The notes under the pieces were generated by a model, which was not told the origin of the DNA, did not search any database, and saw only the letters and a program-made list of their open reading frames with translations. DNA of 64,000 nt, from NCBI RefSeq assembly GCF_026262505.1, contig NC_067203.1:8680001-8744000 (forward strand). The letters are read 5' to 3'. Within the stretch, counting starts at the first letter, position 1. Every line of letters starts with the position of its first letter. The DNA is from Trichomonas vaginalis G3. Taxonomy: Eukaryota; Parabasalia; Trichomonadida; Trichomonadidae. The position numbers and the translations under genes were made by a program. Shown here in pieces: positions 51,245 to 61,024 of the stretch.

Positions 51245-53824
51245 TTAACTCAAAAGAACATCCAACATTTCTAATGAATCCATATTATCCACATTAACGC
51301 CTTTCTCTTTGGCTGCACGAACAAGTCTTTCTTTGATATCTCTTATCTGTTTTTCGTTTATATCAGCTTTTGATGATTCCATCTGGGCTTGTTTCTGCTG
51401 TTCATTTGCCCATGTAACTGTTTGTTCAAAGTTCTTCTTCAGTTCTTCAATTTGGTTATTTCCGTTTGATTCGACCTTTGAAATGGCCATTAGCTGCATT
51501 TGCATCCTCATATTGATCTCGCTCATCATTGAGGAAAGCAATGCGCGTCTAAGAGCTTCAAAAGTTCCTGGATTCTTTCCAATTTGTAATTTAAGGGTTC
51601 CAATCTTCTTCCTGAGGTCTGCGTTCTCATCTATTAATCTTTGGTTCTCGCTAAGCATCGAATCGATGTTTTTAATACCTTTGTCATTTAATAATTTTGC
51701 TTTTTGTGTTTTAAGCATCAAATTCTCTTCTCTTGTTGCAGACAGTGCAGCCAAGATATCAGAAACATTTGCATCTTGGCCTTTCCTGCATCTTGCAACT
51801 TCTGCCAATAAAATTTGTTGCATTTCTTCGTAAAGTCTCAATCTGTCTTTATCTTCAGCGGATCTATCATTATGGAGTTGCATTTGTTGGGTCATTGATA
51901 CCAGTTTTTCATTTTCTTCTGTCATCTGTTCAATATTCTTTAATAATTCGTGTCTTTCCTTCTCCAAAACGTCGACTTTAGTTCGTAGCTCGTTTTCTAT
52001 GTTGTCGTCATCATCAGAATACTCGGAATCACTCTCTTCTGGCATTTTAAGTTGGTCAATCGTTACTTCTTTCTTAGATAAGAGTTTTGCTTCGAGTTTC
52101 TTGTTCTGTTCTGTCAATTCTTTGTTCTCTTCGAATGATATTTCTAATTGGACCCTTAATGTCTCATAATTATCATCTTTTTGGGCTAATTGTTCTTTTA
52201 ATTGTTTAATTATCAGTTCGTAGTTCTTAGAATCATCATTCTTCTGTTCTTGTGTATTTTGGTCGTCAGAACTCTCTTCTTCAACGAGTTTTATCGGTTT
52301 AGAATGAATTTGTTTTTGTTTGTTCTTCATTCTGTTGACATTAGGTGTTATTGCCTTTGCTGTCATGTTAATGTTCTTCTTGTACTTCTTAGAAATGTTG
52401 TTACTCGCGAGTTTTTGTTCAATATCATTATCGTCGTCGGATAATTCAAGATTCAGGCCAAGTTTCTCTTGGGATAAATCAAGAGGTTGTATTGAATCTT
52501 GCGGTTGAGGGGTTTTGGCCATTCTTTGCGGTTTTGGCTTTGATTTTAAGATATCTGGAGTCATAAGTGGCGGAATGTAAGGTGGCTGGTCTTCCATGAC
52601 TGATGATGACTCTTTGTTGTTGTAGGAACTGTAATTATCAGTCAAAATGTCGGATTCTTGTTCTTGAATATCTCTTTCTGAAATATTCTTTATTTTATTG
52701 TCATCTATTGACTGTAGACCTGATGAAAACCTACTTCTGCTCTGAGAATTCTGTTCTTCTTCGAAATATTCTTCTTCAACTTCGTATTCGTTTATGCTAT
52801 CGAAATGGGGGGATGGTTTCGGTGATTGGTTGATGCCAAGCTTGATCTCGTTGTAGTCATCCGTTCCGAAATGCTTCCTGGCCGCTTTTAATTTGATTGG
52901 AGTAGAATTCGGCGGTTTGGCCTCATCTCTATCGGAATCCGATACGAAATTACGAGTTTTTCCGATTCGCTCTGGAACTTCGGTAGTATTGTAAAAATGA
53001 GGTTCATCGTCAACATCTTCTTCGGAATCGACCTCTTCAACAAGTATAGAAGGATTAGAAGAAGCTATCTTCGAAGCCTTCTTTGTTTTAAGTAATTCGA
53101 TTTTGACATTTTGAGGTTCGAACAAATGATATAATTGGGCCTCTGCATTTGAGAGGTCTGCTTGTATGCTCTTCATGGATTTCTCTTGTTCTGGTAAACA
53201 GTTGATATTCTTGAAAATATTGTCAATTATTTCGATAATTCGTTTTTGAGAGTTAGAACGCTGAATTGAATCGAAGAATTGCGTGTATTTATTAACAATA
53301 TCGGTCTTATAATGTCTAATTTTCGTCCTTTGCATCAATAAATTCTTCAATTGTTGTTTTTCGTCTAAATCAGAATCATATTGAGAATCCAAAAGAGACT
53401 TAATACTAGAAGTAAGTTTGCTGATCTTCTGGACATTCTCATCAATGTTTCTCTTGGTTGCAATTCCATCTGTTGGCATTTTCGATATTTCGTCAAGAAT
53501 CTTATTAATTTCTTCAAAACATTCAGATACATAGTCTCCTGAGTATTCAACAGCGCTCTGTGAGCAAACTTGAATCGCATCTTCTCTGAAAGGAACCCAG
53601 CTTTCCCAGAATGTGTCAAATGAACTTTCAGGATCTTCTGCTGAAGGAATAGTTTCTATTAGCTGTGAATATGTTGTATTAATAAAATCTGTCTGAACTG
53701 AAGGAAGTAAATAATTTGTTAACGTGTTTCTTATTTTTTGGAGTATTTTCTCAACTTTTACTACATTAGGATTGAAGAGCTGAATCTTTGGTTGGGATAA
53801 ATCTCCACTTGGACCTCGATTCAT
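51245..53824 (-). CDS. large coiled-coil protein of unknown function
   Basis: An 859-residue protein from the ATG at 53824 (the frame is open two codons upstream from a GTG only). Residues 1-240 are helical ('KVEKILQKIRNTLTNYLLPS') and may fold. About 250-500 is acidic, Ser/Pro-rich and probably disordered. About 530-780 is a long coiled coil ('ELIIKQLKEQLAQKDDNYET', 'DVLEKERHELLKNIEQMTEE'), followed by helices to the end. No motor, kinase or membrane motif. This suggests a cytoskeletal or centrosomal scaffold. It shares a 175-bp divergent promoter with the DP-like gene; a minus-strand initiator-like TCACTT (A at 53871) would give a 47-base leader. Confidence 0.8.
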   Translation of the reverse strand: MNRGPSGDLSQPKIQLFNPNVVKVEKILQKIRNTLTNYLLPSVQTDFINTTYSQLIETIPSAEDPESSFDTFWESWVPFREDAIQVCSQSAVEYSGDYVSECFEEINKILDEISKMPTDGIATKRNIDENVQKISKLTSSIKSLLDSQYDSDLDEKQQLKNLLMQRTKIRHYKTDIVNKYTQFFDSIQRSNSQKRIIEIIDNIFKNINCLPEQEKSMKSIQADLSNAEAQLYHLFEPQNVKIELLKTKKASKIASSNPSILVEEVDSEEDVDDEPHFYNTTEVPERIGKTRNFVSDSDRDEAKPPNSTPIKLKAARKHFGTDDYNEIKLGINQSPKPSPHFDSINEYEVEEEYFEEEQNSQSRSRFSSGLQSIDDNKIKNISERDIQEQESDILTDNYSSYNNKESSSVMEDQPPYIPPLMTPDILKSKPKPQRMAKTPQPQDSIQPLDLSQEKLGLNLELSDDDNDIEQKLASNNISKKYKKNINMTAKAITPNVNRMKNKQKQIHSKPIKLVEEESSDDQNTQEQKNDDSKNYELIIKQLKEQLAQKDDNYETLRVQLEISFEENKELTEQNKKLEAKLLSKKEVTIDQLKMPEESDSEYSDDDDNIENELRTKVDVLEKERHELLKNIEQMTEENEKLVSMTQQMQLHNDRSAEDKDRLRLYEEMQQILLAEVARCRKGQDANVSDILAALSATREENLMLKTQKAKLLNDKGIKNIDSMLSENQRLIDENADLRKKIGTLKLQIGKNPGTFEALRRALLSSMMSEINMRMQMQLMAISKVESNGNNQIEELKKNFEQTVTWANEQQKQAQMESSKADINEKQIRDIKERLVRAAKEKGVNVDNMDSLEMLDVLLS

Positions 53825-53956
53825 TGTCACGTTTCTTGAATATTTTTTTTTACGTCAATCTGAAAAGAAGTGAAAGTAATAACACTTGTAACCAATCAAT
53901 TAATAATATTATATCCTAAATTACTGGCATTTAGAGTGTCCATGTAAATGATCGTA

Positions 53957-53966
53957 TGGCGCCAAA
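53957..53966. promoter_or_regulatory. E2F/DP-type binding site
   Basis: TGGCGCCAAA on the plus strand, that is TTTGGCGCCA on the minus strand: a full match to the E2F consensus TTTSSCGC with a palindromic GGCGCC core. It lies about 20 bp before the initiator of the DP-like gene, between it and a divergent coiled-coil gene. No other such site was noticed in the gaps between genes. Confidence 0.6.
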
Positions 53967-53978
53967 TTTTTTAAACGT

Positions 53979-53984
53979 TCACTT
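53979..53984 (+). promoter_or_regulatory. initiator (Inr) TCACTT
   Basis: TCA(+1)CTT with the A at 53981, matching the trichomonad Inr TCA(+1)Y(T/A). The ATG at 54000 would then have a 19-base leader, normal for trichomonads. Confidence 0.65.
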
Positions 53985-53999
53985 TTTTTGAAAAACCCG

Positions 54000-54638
54000 A
54001 TGAGTGATAGTAAGGATAAAATATGTTTAAAGGCAATTGCACCTCGCCTCCTTGAATTGATGCGAAGTATGAAGTCAACTACATCAGAAACTATAGCTAC
54101 AATGCTAATTAATCTGTTGGCTGTGGAAGCTGCTGGTTCCTTTAGTCAAGAAACAGTAAGAAGAAGGATTTATGATGTTATTAATGTTCTATCAGCTACA
54201 GGTGTTATAGAAAAGGATGGGAAAAAGCTTACATGGAGAGGATTAAATAATCCAAATGCTCCAAGTCAAGATCCTTCTCAAAATGTACCACCATCACTTC
54301 TAATGAAAGAAAGAAACCTTCACGATAAATTACGATTGCTTGCTGCTTATAAAGCTTTGATTCGAAAGAATTTCCCTCAGGTTAGACCTAGTAATGGATT
54401 ACCTGCGAGAGTCATCATATTTGGAACTACTTGCAGAGAGATTCAAGCTTCAAAAGAAGAAGATCACGAAATTAAAATTGAGATGGCTCATAAACCATCT
54501 TGCTACTTCTCGCCCGCTGATATCATTGCAAGAATACCATTTTCATATGAAGAAATTCAATCAGTTTTCGAAGCAAATGCATATTTCAAAAAATACGCAA
54601 AAGAAGTACTTGCTGAAATGTATGGTATACCAGAATAA
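54000..54638 (+). CDS. DP-type partner of E2F (cell-cycle transcription factor)
   Basis: A 212-residue protein from the ATG at 54000. Residues about 8-82 are the winged-helix DNA-binding domain, with the family hallmark 'RRRIYDVINVLSATGVIEKD' and closing 'KKLTWRGL', which is the DP form ('NIRRRVYDALNVLMA..KKEIQWRGL') more than the E2F form. After it come a heptad helix 'DKLRLLAAYKALIRKN' and a beta region 'LPARVIIFGTTCREIQ', again in DP order ('QQIAFKNLVQRN', 'LPFIIINTS'). No retinoblastoma-binding tail is present, as usual for DP. It should pair with an E2F protein on TTTSSCGC sites. A perfect site lies in its own promoter, suggesting autoregulation. Confidence 0.85.
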   Translation: MSDSKDKICLKAIAPRLLELMRSMKSTTSETIATMLINLLAVEAAGSFSQETVRRRIYDVINVLSATGVIEKDGKKLTWRGLNNPNAPSQDPSQNVPPSLLMKERNLHDKLRLLAAYKALIRKNFPQVRPSNGLPARVIIFGTTCREIQASKEEDHEIKIEMAHKPSCYFSPADIIARIPFSYEEIQSVFEANAYFKKYAKEVLAEMYGIPE

Positions 54639-55110
54639 GCTCTGAGATAATATTTGTTACTATGATTTATCCAGAAAATTATGATTCTTTATGTCAATTG
54701 GGTTATTTTGTCAAGAATCACTTTTACTCATAGATTTCGGTTTACTAATACATTTTACATCGCTTTTCCTATCTTATTATCCAATATTTTTTAGTGTCTC
54801 CATCGAAATATCAAATTTCAAAAAACTATTCGCAATAATTGTATTGCATCTCTTTATTGTTTGTATTAAATAATTTTTTGTTATAAATGTTTATCTTTTT
54901 CGTGATAATTTTTAAAAAATTAATTATTAGCTAAATGAAGCTACTATAGATTATAAAATTCAAATAATGATGCTTTAATTTCTTATTAGCAAAGGAAATC
55001 ATTATAAATTTTGAAATTAATTTTCGATATTCTATTAATAATGAATTATGATAGTTAAATGATATAAAAAATGATAATATTTGTTATTTAAACAATTAAA
55101 ATATAACAAT
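54639..55110. other. convergent intergenic, nothing recognised
   Basis: About 470 strongly A+T-rich bases. The small ORF 54691-54873 is hydrophobic chance sequence. ATTAGCTAAATGAAG recurs at about 48259, a weak dispersed repeat. Confidence 0.4.
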
Positions 55111-56742
55111 TTACATATCATCTGCTGAATCTTCTTCATAACCTTCTTCTTCTTCGTCCTCTTCATCTTTTTCTTCGTAATCATCCTCTTCCTCTTCTTC
55201 TTCCTCTTCTTCTACAATAGATTCGATGTCATTTTGAGATTTTACACTAGATTTTTGTTCATTTTGATTATTCTGTGGAATTTCTACAGGAGCTGGTGAT
55301 TCTTCAGAGTCATGTGTCTTTTCAAGTGTTGAGATACTCTCATATGATGTTTCTGACTCTTTTTCTTCTGGTTTACTTTCTAATTTCTTATTATCTGTTG
55401 GTTTTACCTTAACTGACTGAGCTCCTACCTTGCTAGAGTAGATACTGCTATTGTCTTTGCGATTAACAACAGCTGATCTAACAGATTTGGCGTATTCGTA
55501 CTTTTTATCGAAATCTTTCTTATTAAGTACATCAATCGTGTTATCGTTATTAAGATTTGATGTATCAGTAACTTCAACAAGTACCTGACCATCAGAAGCA
55601 GTCATATCTTCAACAAATTCAGCAGAACCGCTTGTTGCGGATACAAATTCTTCAACAGTGACAAGACCGTCAGTTTCCATGTTTGTACCATAATATACTT
55701 TATCTGTTGGTTCAACAGGTATGGCATTTGTTGGAATTGTCTCAGTATCAGGATCAACTCCGATATAATCGTATCCAGTGTCAGAAGCTTCGATATAAAC
55801 GCCACTGGCTTCTTCTGCATCATCGAGCTGGTTGTCCTCGTGTGGTCTGGCTGGGATATAATCAGAATCAATGGTTGAATCTCCTTCTTGTGTCAAAATG
55901 ATATCATCGATACGAGTAATGGCTTTTCCGGATGCGTATTCATCGAATAATGAATATTGTACTTCGGTTGGCTTCATTTGGCCAAGCTGGTATTGATTTA
56001 ATGATTTTGAATTTGATGACATCGATGAATTCGCGGAATCACGATGTTTACTGGAGCGAGACTTGCCTTTTGACTCACCTCCTTCTGAAGTCTGTGTACT
56101 ATGGGATGAATTCATGAAGTTATTTGAATCTGATGTTGAAAATGAAGAAATTGAACGAGATTTGATCTCATTTTCGGATGTAGTAGGTGCTGTAGATGGA
56201 ACTGTATCGATTGTCGATTCACTCATTGTTGTAGTATCCATGTAGTGCCTTCCTCTGAAACGCATATCAGGTTTAAGTGATTTTTGTGGACTAAACTTCT
56301 TATCTTTCTCAAGTTGTGCAAAGTCATCGCCATCTGCACTATCGTAGTATAAATCACTCAAATTATCAAGGATATGAAGTGGTTTTCCATTAAATTCTGG
56401 AGATTCTGGATCATAATGTATTACACGCTTGCCAGATTTGACAGTATATGAAGAATTCTTGGAAGATGATGATTGTTTTGATTTGTGTGAATGTTTCGAA
56501 CTTTTTGAATCATTTGTTGAATTATGAGTTGTAAGAGATATACTAGTAACATCTCCAGTTGTATTTGGATAATATGATACTGCATTTGTAGATTCAGGTA
56601 TTTCAGAACCGTAAGCAAGATCTCCATTTTTGTGTTTATAAAGTTTTGATTTATGCACATGCTTGTGTGGTATCGGGTTACCATTTGAATCTTTTTGGCG
56701 TGGAACGCGTATTCTTTTCTTCTGTCTTTCACCCGATTCCAT
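55111..56742 (-). CDS. disordered protein with poly-acidic C-terminus
   Basis: A 543-residue protein from the ATG at 56742. Basic N-terminus ('RQKKRIRVPRQKD', 'KHVHKSKLYKHKNG'), then Ser/Thr/Lys-rich and later Asp/Thr-rich sequence of low complexity, ending in about 40 mostly Glu/Asp residues. The stretch 'GKRVIHYDPESPEFNGKPLH' near residue 105 is the only part that looks ordered. No known domain. A basic head with an acidic tail fits a nuclear, chromatin-associated or microtubule-associated protein, but nothing proves it. Upstream 56743-57137 is a divergent gap of about 395 bp with the TTLL gene. Confidence 0.75.
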   Translation of the reverse strand: MESGERQKKRIRVPRQKDSNGNPIPHKHVHKSKLYKHKNGDLAYGSEIPESTNAVSYYPNTTGDVTSISLTTHNSTNDSKSSKHSHKSKQSSSSKNSSYTVKSGKRVIHYDPESPEFNGKPLHILDNLSDLYYDSADGDDFAQLEKDKKFSPQKSLKPDMRFRGRHYMDTTTMSESTIDTVPSTAPTTSENEIKSRSISSFSTSDSNNFMNSSHSTQTSEGGESKGKSRSSKHRDSANSSMSSNSKSLNQYQLGQMKPTEVQYSLFDEYASGKAITRIDDIILTQEGDSTIDSDYIPARPHEDNQLDDAEEASGVYIEASDTGYDYIGVDPDTETIPTNAIPVEPTDKVYYGTNMETDGLVTVEEFVSATSGSAEFVEDMTASDGQVLVEVTDTSNLNNDNTIDVLNKKDFDKKYEYAKSVRSAVVNRKDNSSIYSSKVGAQSVKVKPTDNKKLESKPEEKESETSYESISTLEKTHDSEESPAPVEIPQNNQNEQKSSVKSQNDIESIVEEEEEEEEEDDYEEKDEEDEEEEGYEEDSADDM

Positions 56743-57130
56743 ATTCTAAATTATGTAAGAATTTGCAAACGTTAAGTAACCGTTTCCTAATATTTGACAA
56801 TGTAAATTGATTATTGTCAAAATTAATTAATGCTTATTTAATTTTGGATATTAAATAAATGTGATTTATCAATAATTTTTGTTCAAGAATATATTCAAAA
56901 TGAAGAATTTTTAAAAATAAAGTTCTTGAATATCTGATAAAATTCGAAAATCCTAACATAAAATTCGATAAATATCGATACTGATTTGCCATTTCATATA
57001 AATTGTACCGAAATAACATATCAGATTTCATATCGAAATCTTTCATATTTTAGCATTGTGGTCTATGAATATCCCCTGCACTTTGATTAATTAATTAATT
57101 ATTTTGCTATGTGAAGTTTTATTAAATTTA

Positions 57131-57136
57131 TCATTG
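57131..57136 (+). promoter_or_regulatory. initiator (Inr) TCATTG
   Basis: TCA(+1)TT with the A at 57133, only five bases before the ATG at 57138; a very short leader, as known for trichomonad genes. Confidence 0.55.
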
Positions 57137-57137
57137 T

Positions 57138-58394
57138 ATGACCGGAATTTATGCTACCATTGAAGGTGGTAAATTCCGGTCAATTCTTGAAGCGATGCTT
57201 GAAGCTGATGTATCAATAGAGGATAAGGAATCAACAGCAATGCTTGTTTGGCATGATTCACTGAGAGAATGTGATTTCTTTGGTCCTCTTAAGCCTTGGC
57301 AAATTGTAAATAGGATCCCAAGCATTAACATTATATGTAGAAAATGTCCATATACTCGAGTTATCATGAGAATGCAACCTCATTTTCCAAATCTTTATAA
57401 TTTCCTTCCGAAATCATATATATTGCCAATTCAACTCAAAGATTTTCTCCATGAACTCCAAACATCCGGACAGACGTATATTTACAAGCCAGATGGAGGT
57501 TCTAAAGGAGTTGAAATTCTTATATTCAAATCAGGCGAAAAATTTGAAGTTCCTCATGAAAGTTCACTTGCTGTTGCACAACAGTACATTGATTCGTATC
57601 TTATTGATGGTACAAAATTCGATTTAAGATTATACGTTTTAATTGCTTCAATTGAGCCTTTACGAATATATGTTTATAGAAATGGCCTTGCCAGATTCTG
57701 TTCTGAGAAGTTTGAAACAGGAACTGCCTTCAGCCAACTCACAAACGTTTCATTAAATTCCGAAAACCCTGATTGTGACATCAGTGAGATTTCCCAGCTT
57801 GTATCCGATATATTCCCTCGCATGGAAGCAATGGGAGTTGATGTAAATGCTGTTTGGGAGAGAATTGACAACGCAATTGTATCTACCGTTATTGCAGCCC
57901 ACGAATTCTTAGTTAGATCGGAGGAAATATACTGTCCGAAGACAGGATACTCCCGCTGCTTCCATTTGCTTGGATTTGACGTACTTCTCGACCGAAATCT
58001 GAATCCTTGGATTTTGGAAGTCAACAACCGACCATCTCTTGATTATTATAGAGGTAAAGAGCGTAGAATGAAGGTTGGCGCTATCAGAGATGCAATAAAA
58101 ATCTGTTGTCCGCTTCATCATGCACAAATGGCTTTGGCTGCGAGAAAATGGGCTTGGGACAAAGATTCCTGGTTACAGTTTGTCAAAGAAACACCAAGTC
58201 TAATAGAAAATATGGAACTTACAAGAAGTGATGTAGAAAAAAACACTTTGTTCCATTTGGTATATCCATCCAACCATCCCAACGCTAAAGAATGGGAGAA
58301 AGCTTTGGAAATGACCCGTTCAATGCCTCTTGAACTGCTTCCTGGAATGAAATTACCTGAATCTATTCTCAAAACACTCAAATATGTATTTTGA
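57138..58394 (+). CDS. tubulin-tyrosine-ligase-like (TTLL) enzyme
   Basis: A 418-residue protein from the ATG at 57138. The ATP-grasp core of the TTL family is clear: 'YIYKPDGGSKGVEIL' (about 115-129), 'FDLRLYVLIASIEPLRIYVY' (about 163-182), 'QLTNVSLN' and the magnesium-binding 'LLGFDVLLDRNLNPWILEVN' (about 277-296) ending NRPSL. These fit glutamylating/glycylating TTLLs that add side chains to tubulin of flagella and cytoskeleton; true tyrosine ligases are shorter. It should act on axonemal or pelta-axostyle microtubules. About 45 residues before the core are trichomonad-specific. An 11-bp perfect inverted repeat lies in its first codons. Confidence 0.92.
   Translation: MTGIYATIEGGKFRSILEAMLEADVSIEDKESTAMLVWHDSLRECDFFGPLKPWQIVNRIPSINIICRKCPYTRVIMRMQPHFPNLYNFLPKSYILPIQLKDFLHELQTSGQTYIYKPDGGSKGVEILIFKSGEKFEVPHESSLAVAQQYIDSYLIDGTKFDLRLYVLIASIEPLRIYVYRNGLARFCSEKFETGTAFSQLTNVSLNSENPDCDISEISQLVSDIFPRMEAMGVDVNAVWERIDNAIVSTVIAAHEFLVRSEEIYCPKTGYSRCFHLLGFDVLLDRNLNPWILEVNNRPSLDYYRGKERRMKVGAIRDAIKICCPLHHAQMALAARKWAWDKDSWLQFVKETPSLIENMELTRSDVEKNTLFHLVYPSNHPNAKEWEKALEMTRSMPLELLPGMKLPESILKTLKYVF
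57141..57180 (+). other. hairpin in the first codons of the TTLL gene
   Basis: ACCGGAATTTA (57141-57151) is perfectly complementary to TAAATTCCGGT (57170-57180), with a further ACCA/TGGT inside. In the mRNA this stem would begin right after the start codon. Confidence 0.65.
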
Positions 58395-58505
58395 TTGCTA
58401 TTATTAATGTTATTTGTATAAATTGTGCGTTTATGTATTTTAATTATTTATATACGGATAATGTTTTTCTAACTTCTCAATTCAATGCAATTTAGGCTGA
58501 CAGTC

Positions 58506-58544
58506 AAGATAATTGTGTTTTCACTCATCTCATACAATTATCTT
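58506..58544. terminator. 11-bp perfect hairpin after the TTLL gene
   Basis: AAGATAATTGT (58506-58516) pairs with ACAATTATCTT (58534-58544) over a 17-base loop, 112 bp after the stop codon. It may be a 3'-end signal or only a repeat; role unproven. Confidence 0.35.
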
Positions 58545-58805
58545 CATCACCTTTTGAGAGAAATCAAATGAAAAATCAACAAAATGTGATAAAAAGAAAG
58601 AAATGTGAACTGTCAAAAGTTGTGATTTTCGAGAGAATTTTAAATGTAGTTTTTTCATATGAGATTAGCCATATATTATATACTCCATTTTCGCTGGTGG
58701 AGTTTGTTAACTGTCTGATGTTTTGGGTATGATATGTGAACTGTCAGTATATTTGTGATTTTTGTGAGAAAAAAATTTGCCACCATAGTGATATTAAAAA
58801 ATATA

Positions 58806-60146
58806 ATGGTAATCGTCAAGTTAAAGTATCCAGAGATCATGAGGGGTAATATAATTAAAGATGACCATGATCTTTCTATCATAATTAACAAACAAAACAT
58901 GACTTCTTCAAAATACATTTCAATCATCAGTTCAAAAACTGCATATGATGCGTATCGTCTTGATCAGAGATTCAATTCATTAGTTCTTGATCTAAATCTG
59001 TCTTGCAATGATACATTAAAAATAATTTCGGATCTTTTCAAGAGTGGAGAACTTGTTTATGAAAACGACAGAAAACACAATAGAGACATTTTCGAGGTGG
59101 GTTTAGCAATCGGAAATGAGTTCCTCATCAATGTTTTCTGTGACTTTGTCAAGACTTATATTGAAATCAACTTAGAAAACTTTTACGACATATATGATGC
59201 TGCTTCAGTTCAAAATGACACAAATAAGATCAATGAGTGCATTTCTTTCTTTGCATCGAGGATGAGTTTTCTCAAAGAAGAATACAAGATAGAAACAATC
59301 AAAAGATATGGATACGACTTCTTTGAGAGTGTATTGATATCTAAATCTCTTAAAATATCAACAGAAGACTCTTTATGCAAAACGATCATCTCTATGAGCA
59401 AACATGATAATATTTACTTCGAATTACTTAAATATGTCAGAATCGAATTTTGCAGCAAAAATGTTATTGAAGATATTTCAAACTATGCAGAAGCAAACAA
59501 ACTTGAATCTATTTCTAGTCAAATCTTCAAACGTGCACTTCTTCAACATCCACCATTTCTTCATAAACTAGAACTTTCGCCAATCAACGAACTTCACAGA
59601 AATGACATCTCAGATGAAAATATAAGAAAATTAAGAAGTTTAACGAAAGCAAAAGAAAATTTTGGTAAAATATATGAATTACTTGCAAAGGCATCAAATG
59701 AAGGAGATCTTTTAACAATCAAACTTGCAGTTGATGAGAAATATTCTGATGTTCGTGGTGATTGTGACTATAATATGATCCTTGAAGCATCATATAGAAA
59801 TAATCTTTCTCTTGTGAAACATTTGTATATAAATGGTGCTGATATAAGAAGTAAAAGTACAGGCAATTGGACAACCCTTCATTGTTTTTGTTATAAAGGA
59901 AACTTATAAGGAGTTAAATTTGCTCTTAACTTCATAGATATTAATGTTAAATGTGATTGGATTGATACTCCTCTTCATGGAGCAATTTATAGTAATAATT
60001 ATGATGTTTGTGAATATCTATGTAATCAACCAAATATAGAGAAAAATGCTAAAAATGATCAAAATCAAACACCACTTGCATTAGCAATAAGTTATAATCA
60101 TCAACGAATTGTAGAACTTCTTCGAAGTAAAGGATTTACAGAATGA
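58806..60146 (+). pseudogene. BTB/BACK-like ankyrin gene, copy 1, with in-frame stop
   Basis: From the ATG at 58806 the product has a BTB/BACK-like head ('EFLINVFCDFVKTYIEINLE', 'FYDIYDAASVQND') of about 250 residues, then ankyrin repeats. A TAA at 59907-59909 ends the frame inside a repeat ('..CYKGNL'), but the same frame continues for 78 codons with good ankyrin sequence ('TPLHGAIYSNNYDVCEYLCN', 'TPLALAISYNHQRIVELLRS') to a TGA at 60144-60146. Thus it is either a truncated 367-residue protein or a pseudogene; an intron is not evident. Copy 2 has the identical stop. Such BTB-BACK proteins often serve as adaptors of cullin-3 ligases, but that is inference. Confidence 0.75.
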
Positions 60147-60267
60147 TATTTATCTTTATCTTGATAATTATAATTATTATTTTTGATATAGTAAAAAACA
60201 ACAATTTATATTAATAAAAAAAAACATATTTATTTTATAAACAAATATATAAACAATGATTAAAATG

Positions 60268-60434
60268 TTAGAATGGTGATGAAAACAGTGATTGTGATTG
60301 AGATTGAGGAACAGAGATGATTAGAGGTCTTCTTTCAGAGTTTCGAGAAGAAGCTGTCCAAAATGCGAAAATTGGGATATCGCACTGATTAAAACCTGAT
60401 TGTTGTAACAATGAGTTCAATTCCTCTTCATTTG
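60268..60434 (-). pseudogene. 3' fragment of the gene at 63646-64000
   Basis: Encodes the C-terminal ~55 residues ('FNQCDIPIFAFWTASSRN', 'SVPQSQSQSLFSSPF') identically to the gene at the window end, then loses similarity. Carried here by the 1.8 kb duplication. The flanking 60435-60756 holds no gene. Confidence 0.75.
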
Positions 60435-60756
60435 TAGATATTCCCTTTGAAATAATATTACACTTCGATATATTTCAAATGGAATGATTTATTTTATGCT
60501 TTTTGTTCATCAACAAAAAATCAAAGATACAACCCAGAAGCTAGAAAAAAATATATCAGTTTCTGATAATATTGTTAGCTTTAAATTATATTTTTAAATT
60601 TATTGTAAAAGAGATTTATTAAAATATAATTTACTAAAATACAAATAACAACACAACTAGTTCAATGAGTGTTTAACGCGATTCTTGATTATTTGAACAT
60701 CGAATAATAAATGCAAACAAAACGAATAATTGACAACTATATAGTCATTTATCCAG

Positions 60757-60939
60757 TTATTTTTGGATAAATGGCATTGCCCCAGTTTCTATAACCTGAC
60801 AAATAATTTGCTCGATTTCGTCTTTTGATTTGTTTGGGAGGAAATTGCGAAGAGCAAATACAGTGTCATCATATGTTTTAATAAGTTCATCTGCAAGATT
60901 TGGATCATCATTAAAATCATCAGTAATTTCTTTTGACAT
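60757..60939 (-). CDS. small acidic protein of unknown function
   Basis: A 60-residue product from the ATG at 60939 ('MSKEITDDFNDDPNLADELI', 'SKDEIEQIICQVIETGAMPF'). Two predicted helices and no Cys pattern or membrane segment. It is divergent from the membrane-protein gene at 61025 with only 85 bp between, so the two share a promoter region. Codon pattern and composition look coding, but it is short and no family is known. Confidence 0.6.
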   Translation of the reverse strand: MSKEITDDFNDDPNLADELIKTYDDTVFALRNFLPNKSKDEIEQIICQVIETGAMPFIQK

Positions 60940-61011
60940 TAATAAATATCCCCTTTTTTTTCTTTATCCCCCTTTTATTTTTTACAAAAATTTTGTTATC
61001 GATAAATTCTG

Positions 61012-61017
61012 TCACTT
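61012..61017 (+). promoter_or_regulatory. initiator (Inr) TCACTT
   Basis: TCA(+1)CTTTTT with the A at 61014, eleven bases before the ATG at 61025; a model trichomonad initiator, and it decides the start of the gene. Confidence 0.7.
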
Positions 61018-61024
61018 TTTAGAT

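Larger units (their letters stand above)
58636..60434 (+). repeat. 1.8 kb direct duplication, copy 1
   Basis: Matches 62012-63812 in the same orientation, offset 3378 bp in the coding part. It contains a BTB/BACK-like ankyrin gene and, at its end, the 3' part of the gene that is longer at the window end. Similarity stops abruptly at 60434, inside that coding sequence, so this copy is the derived one. Confidence 0.85.
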
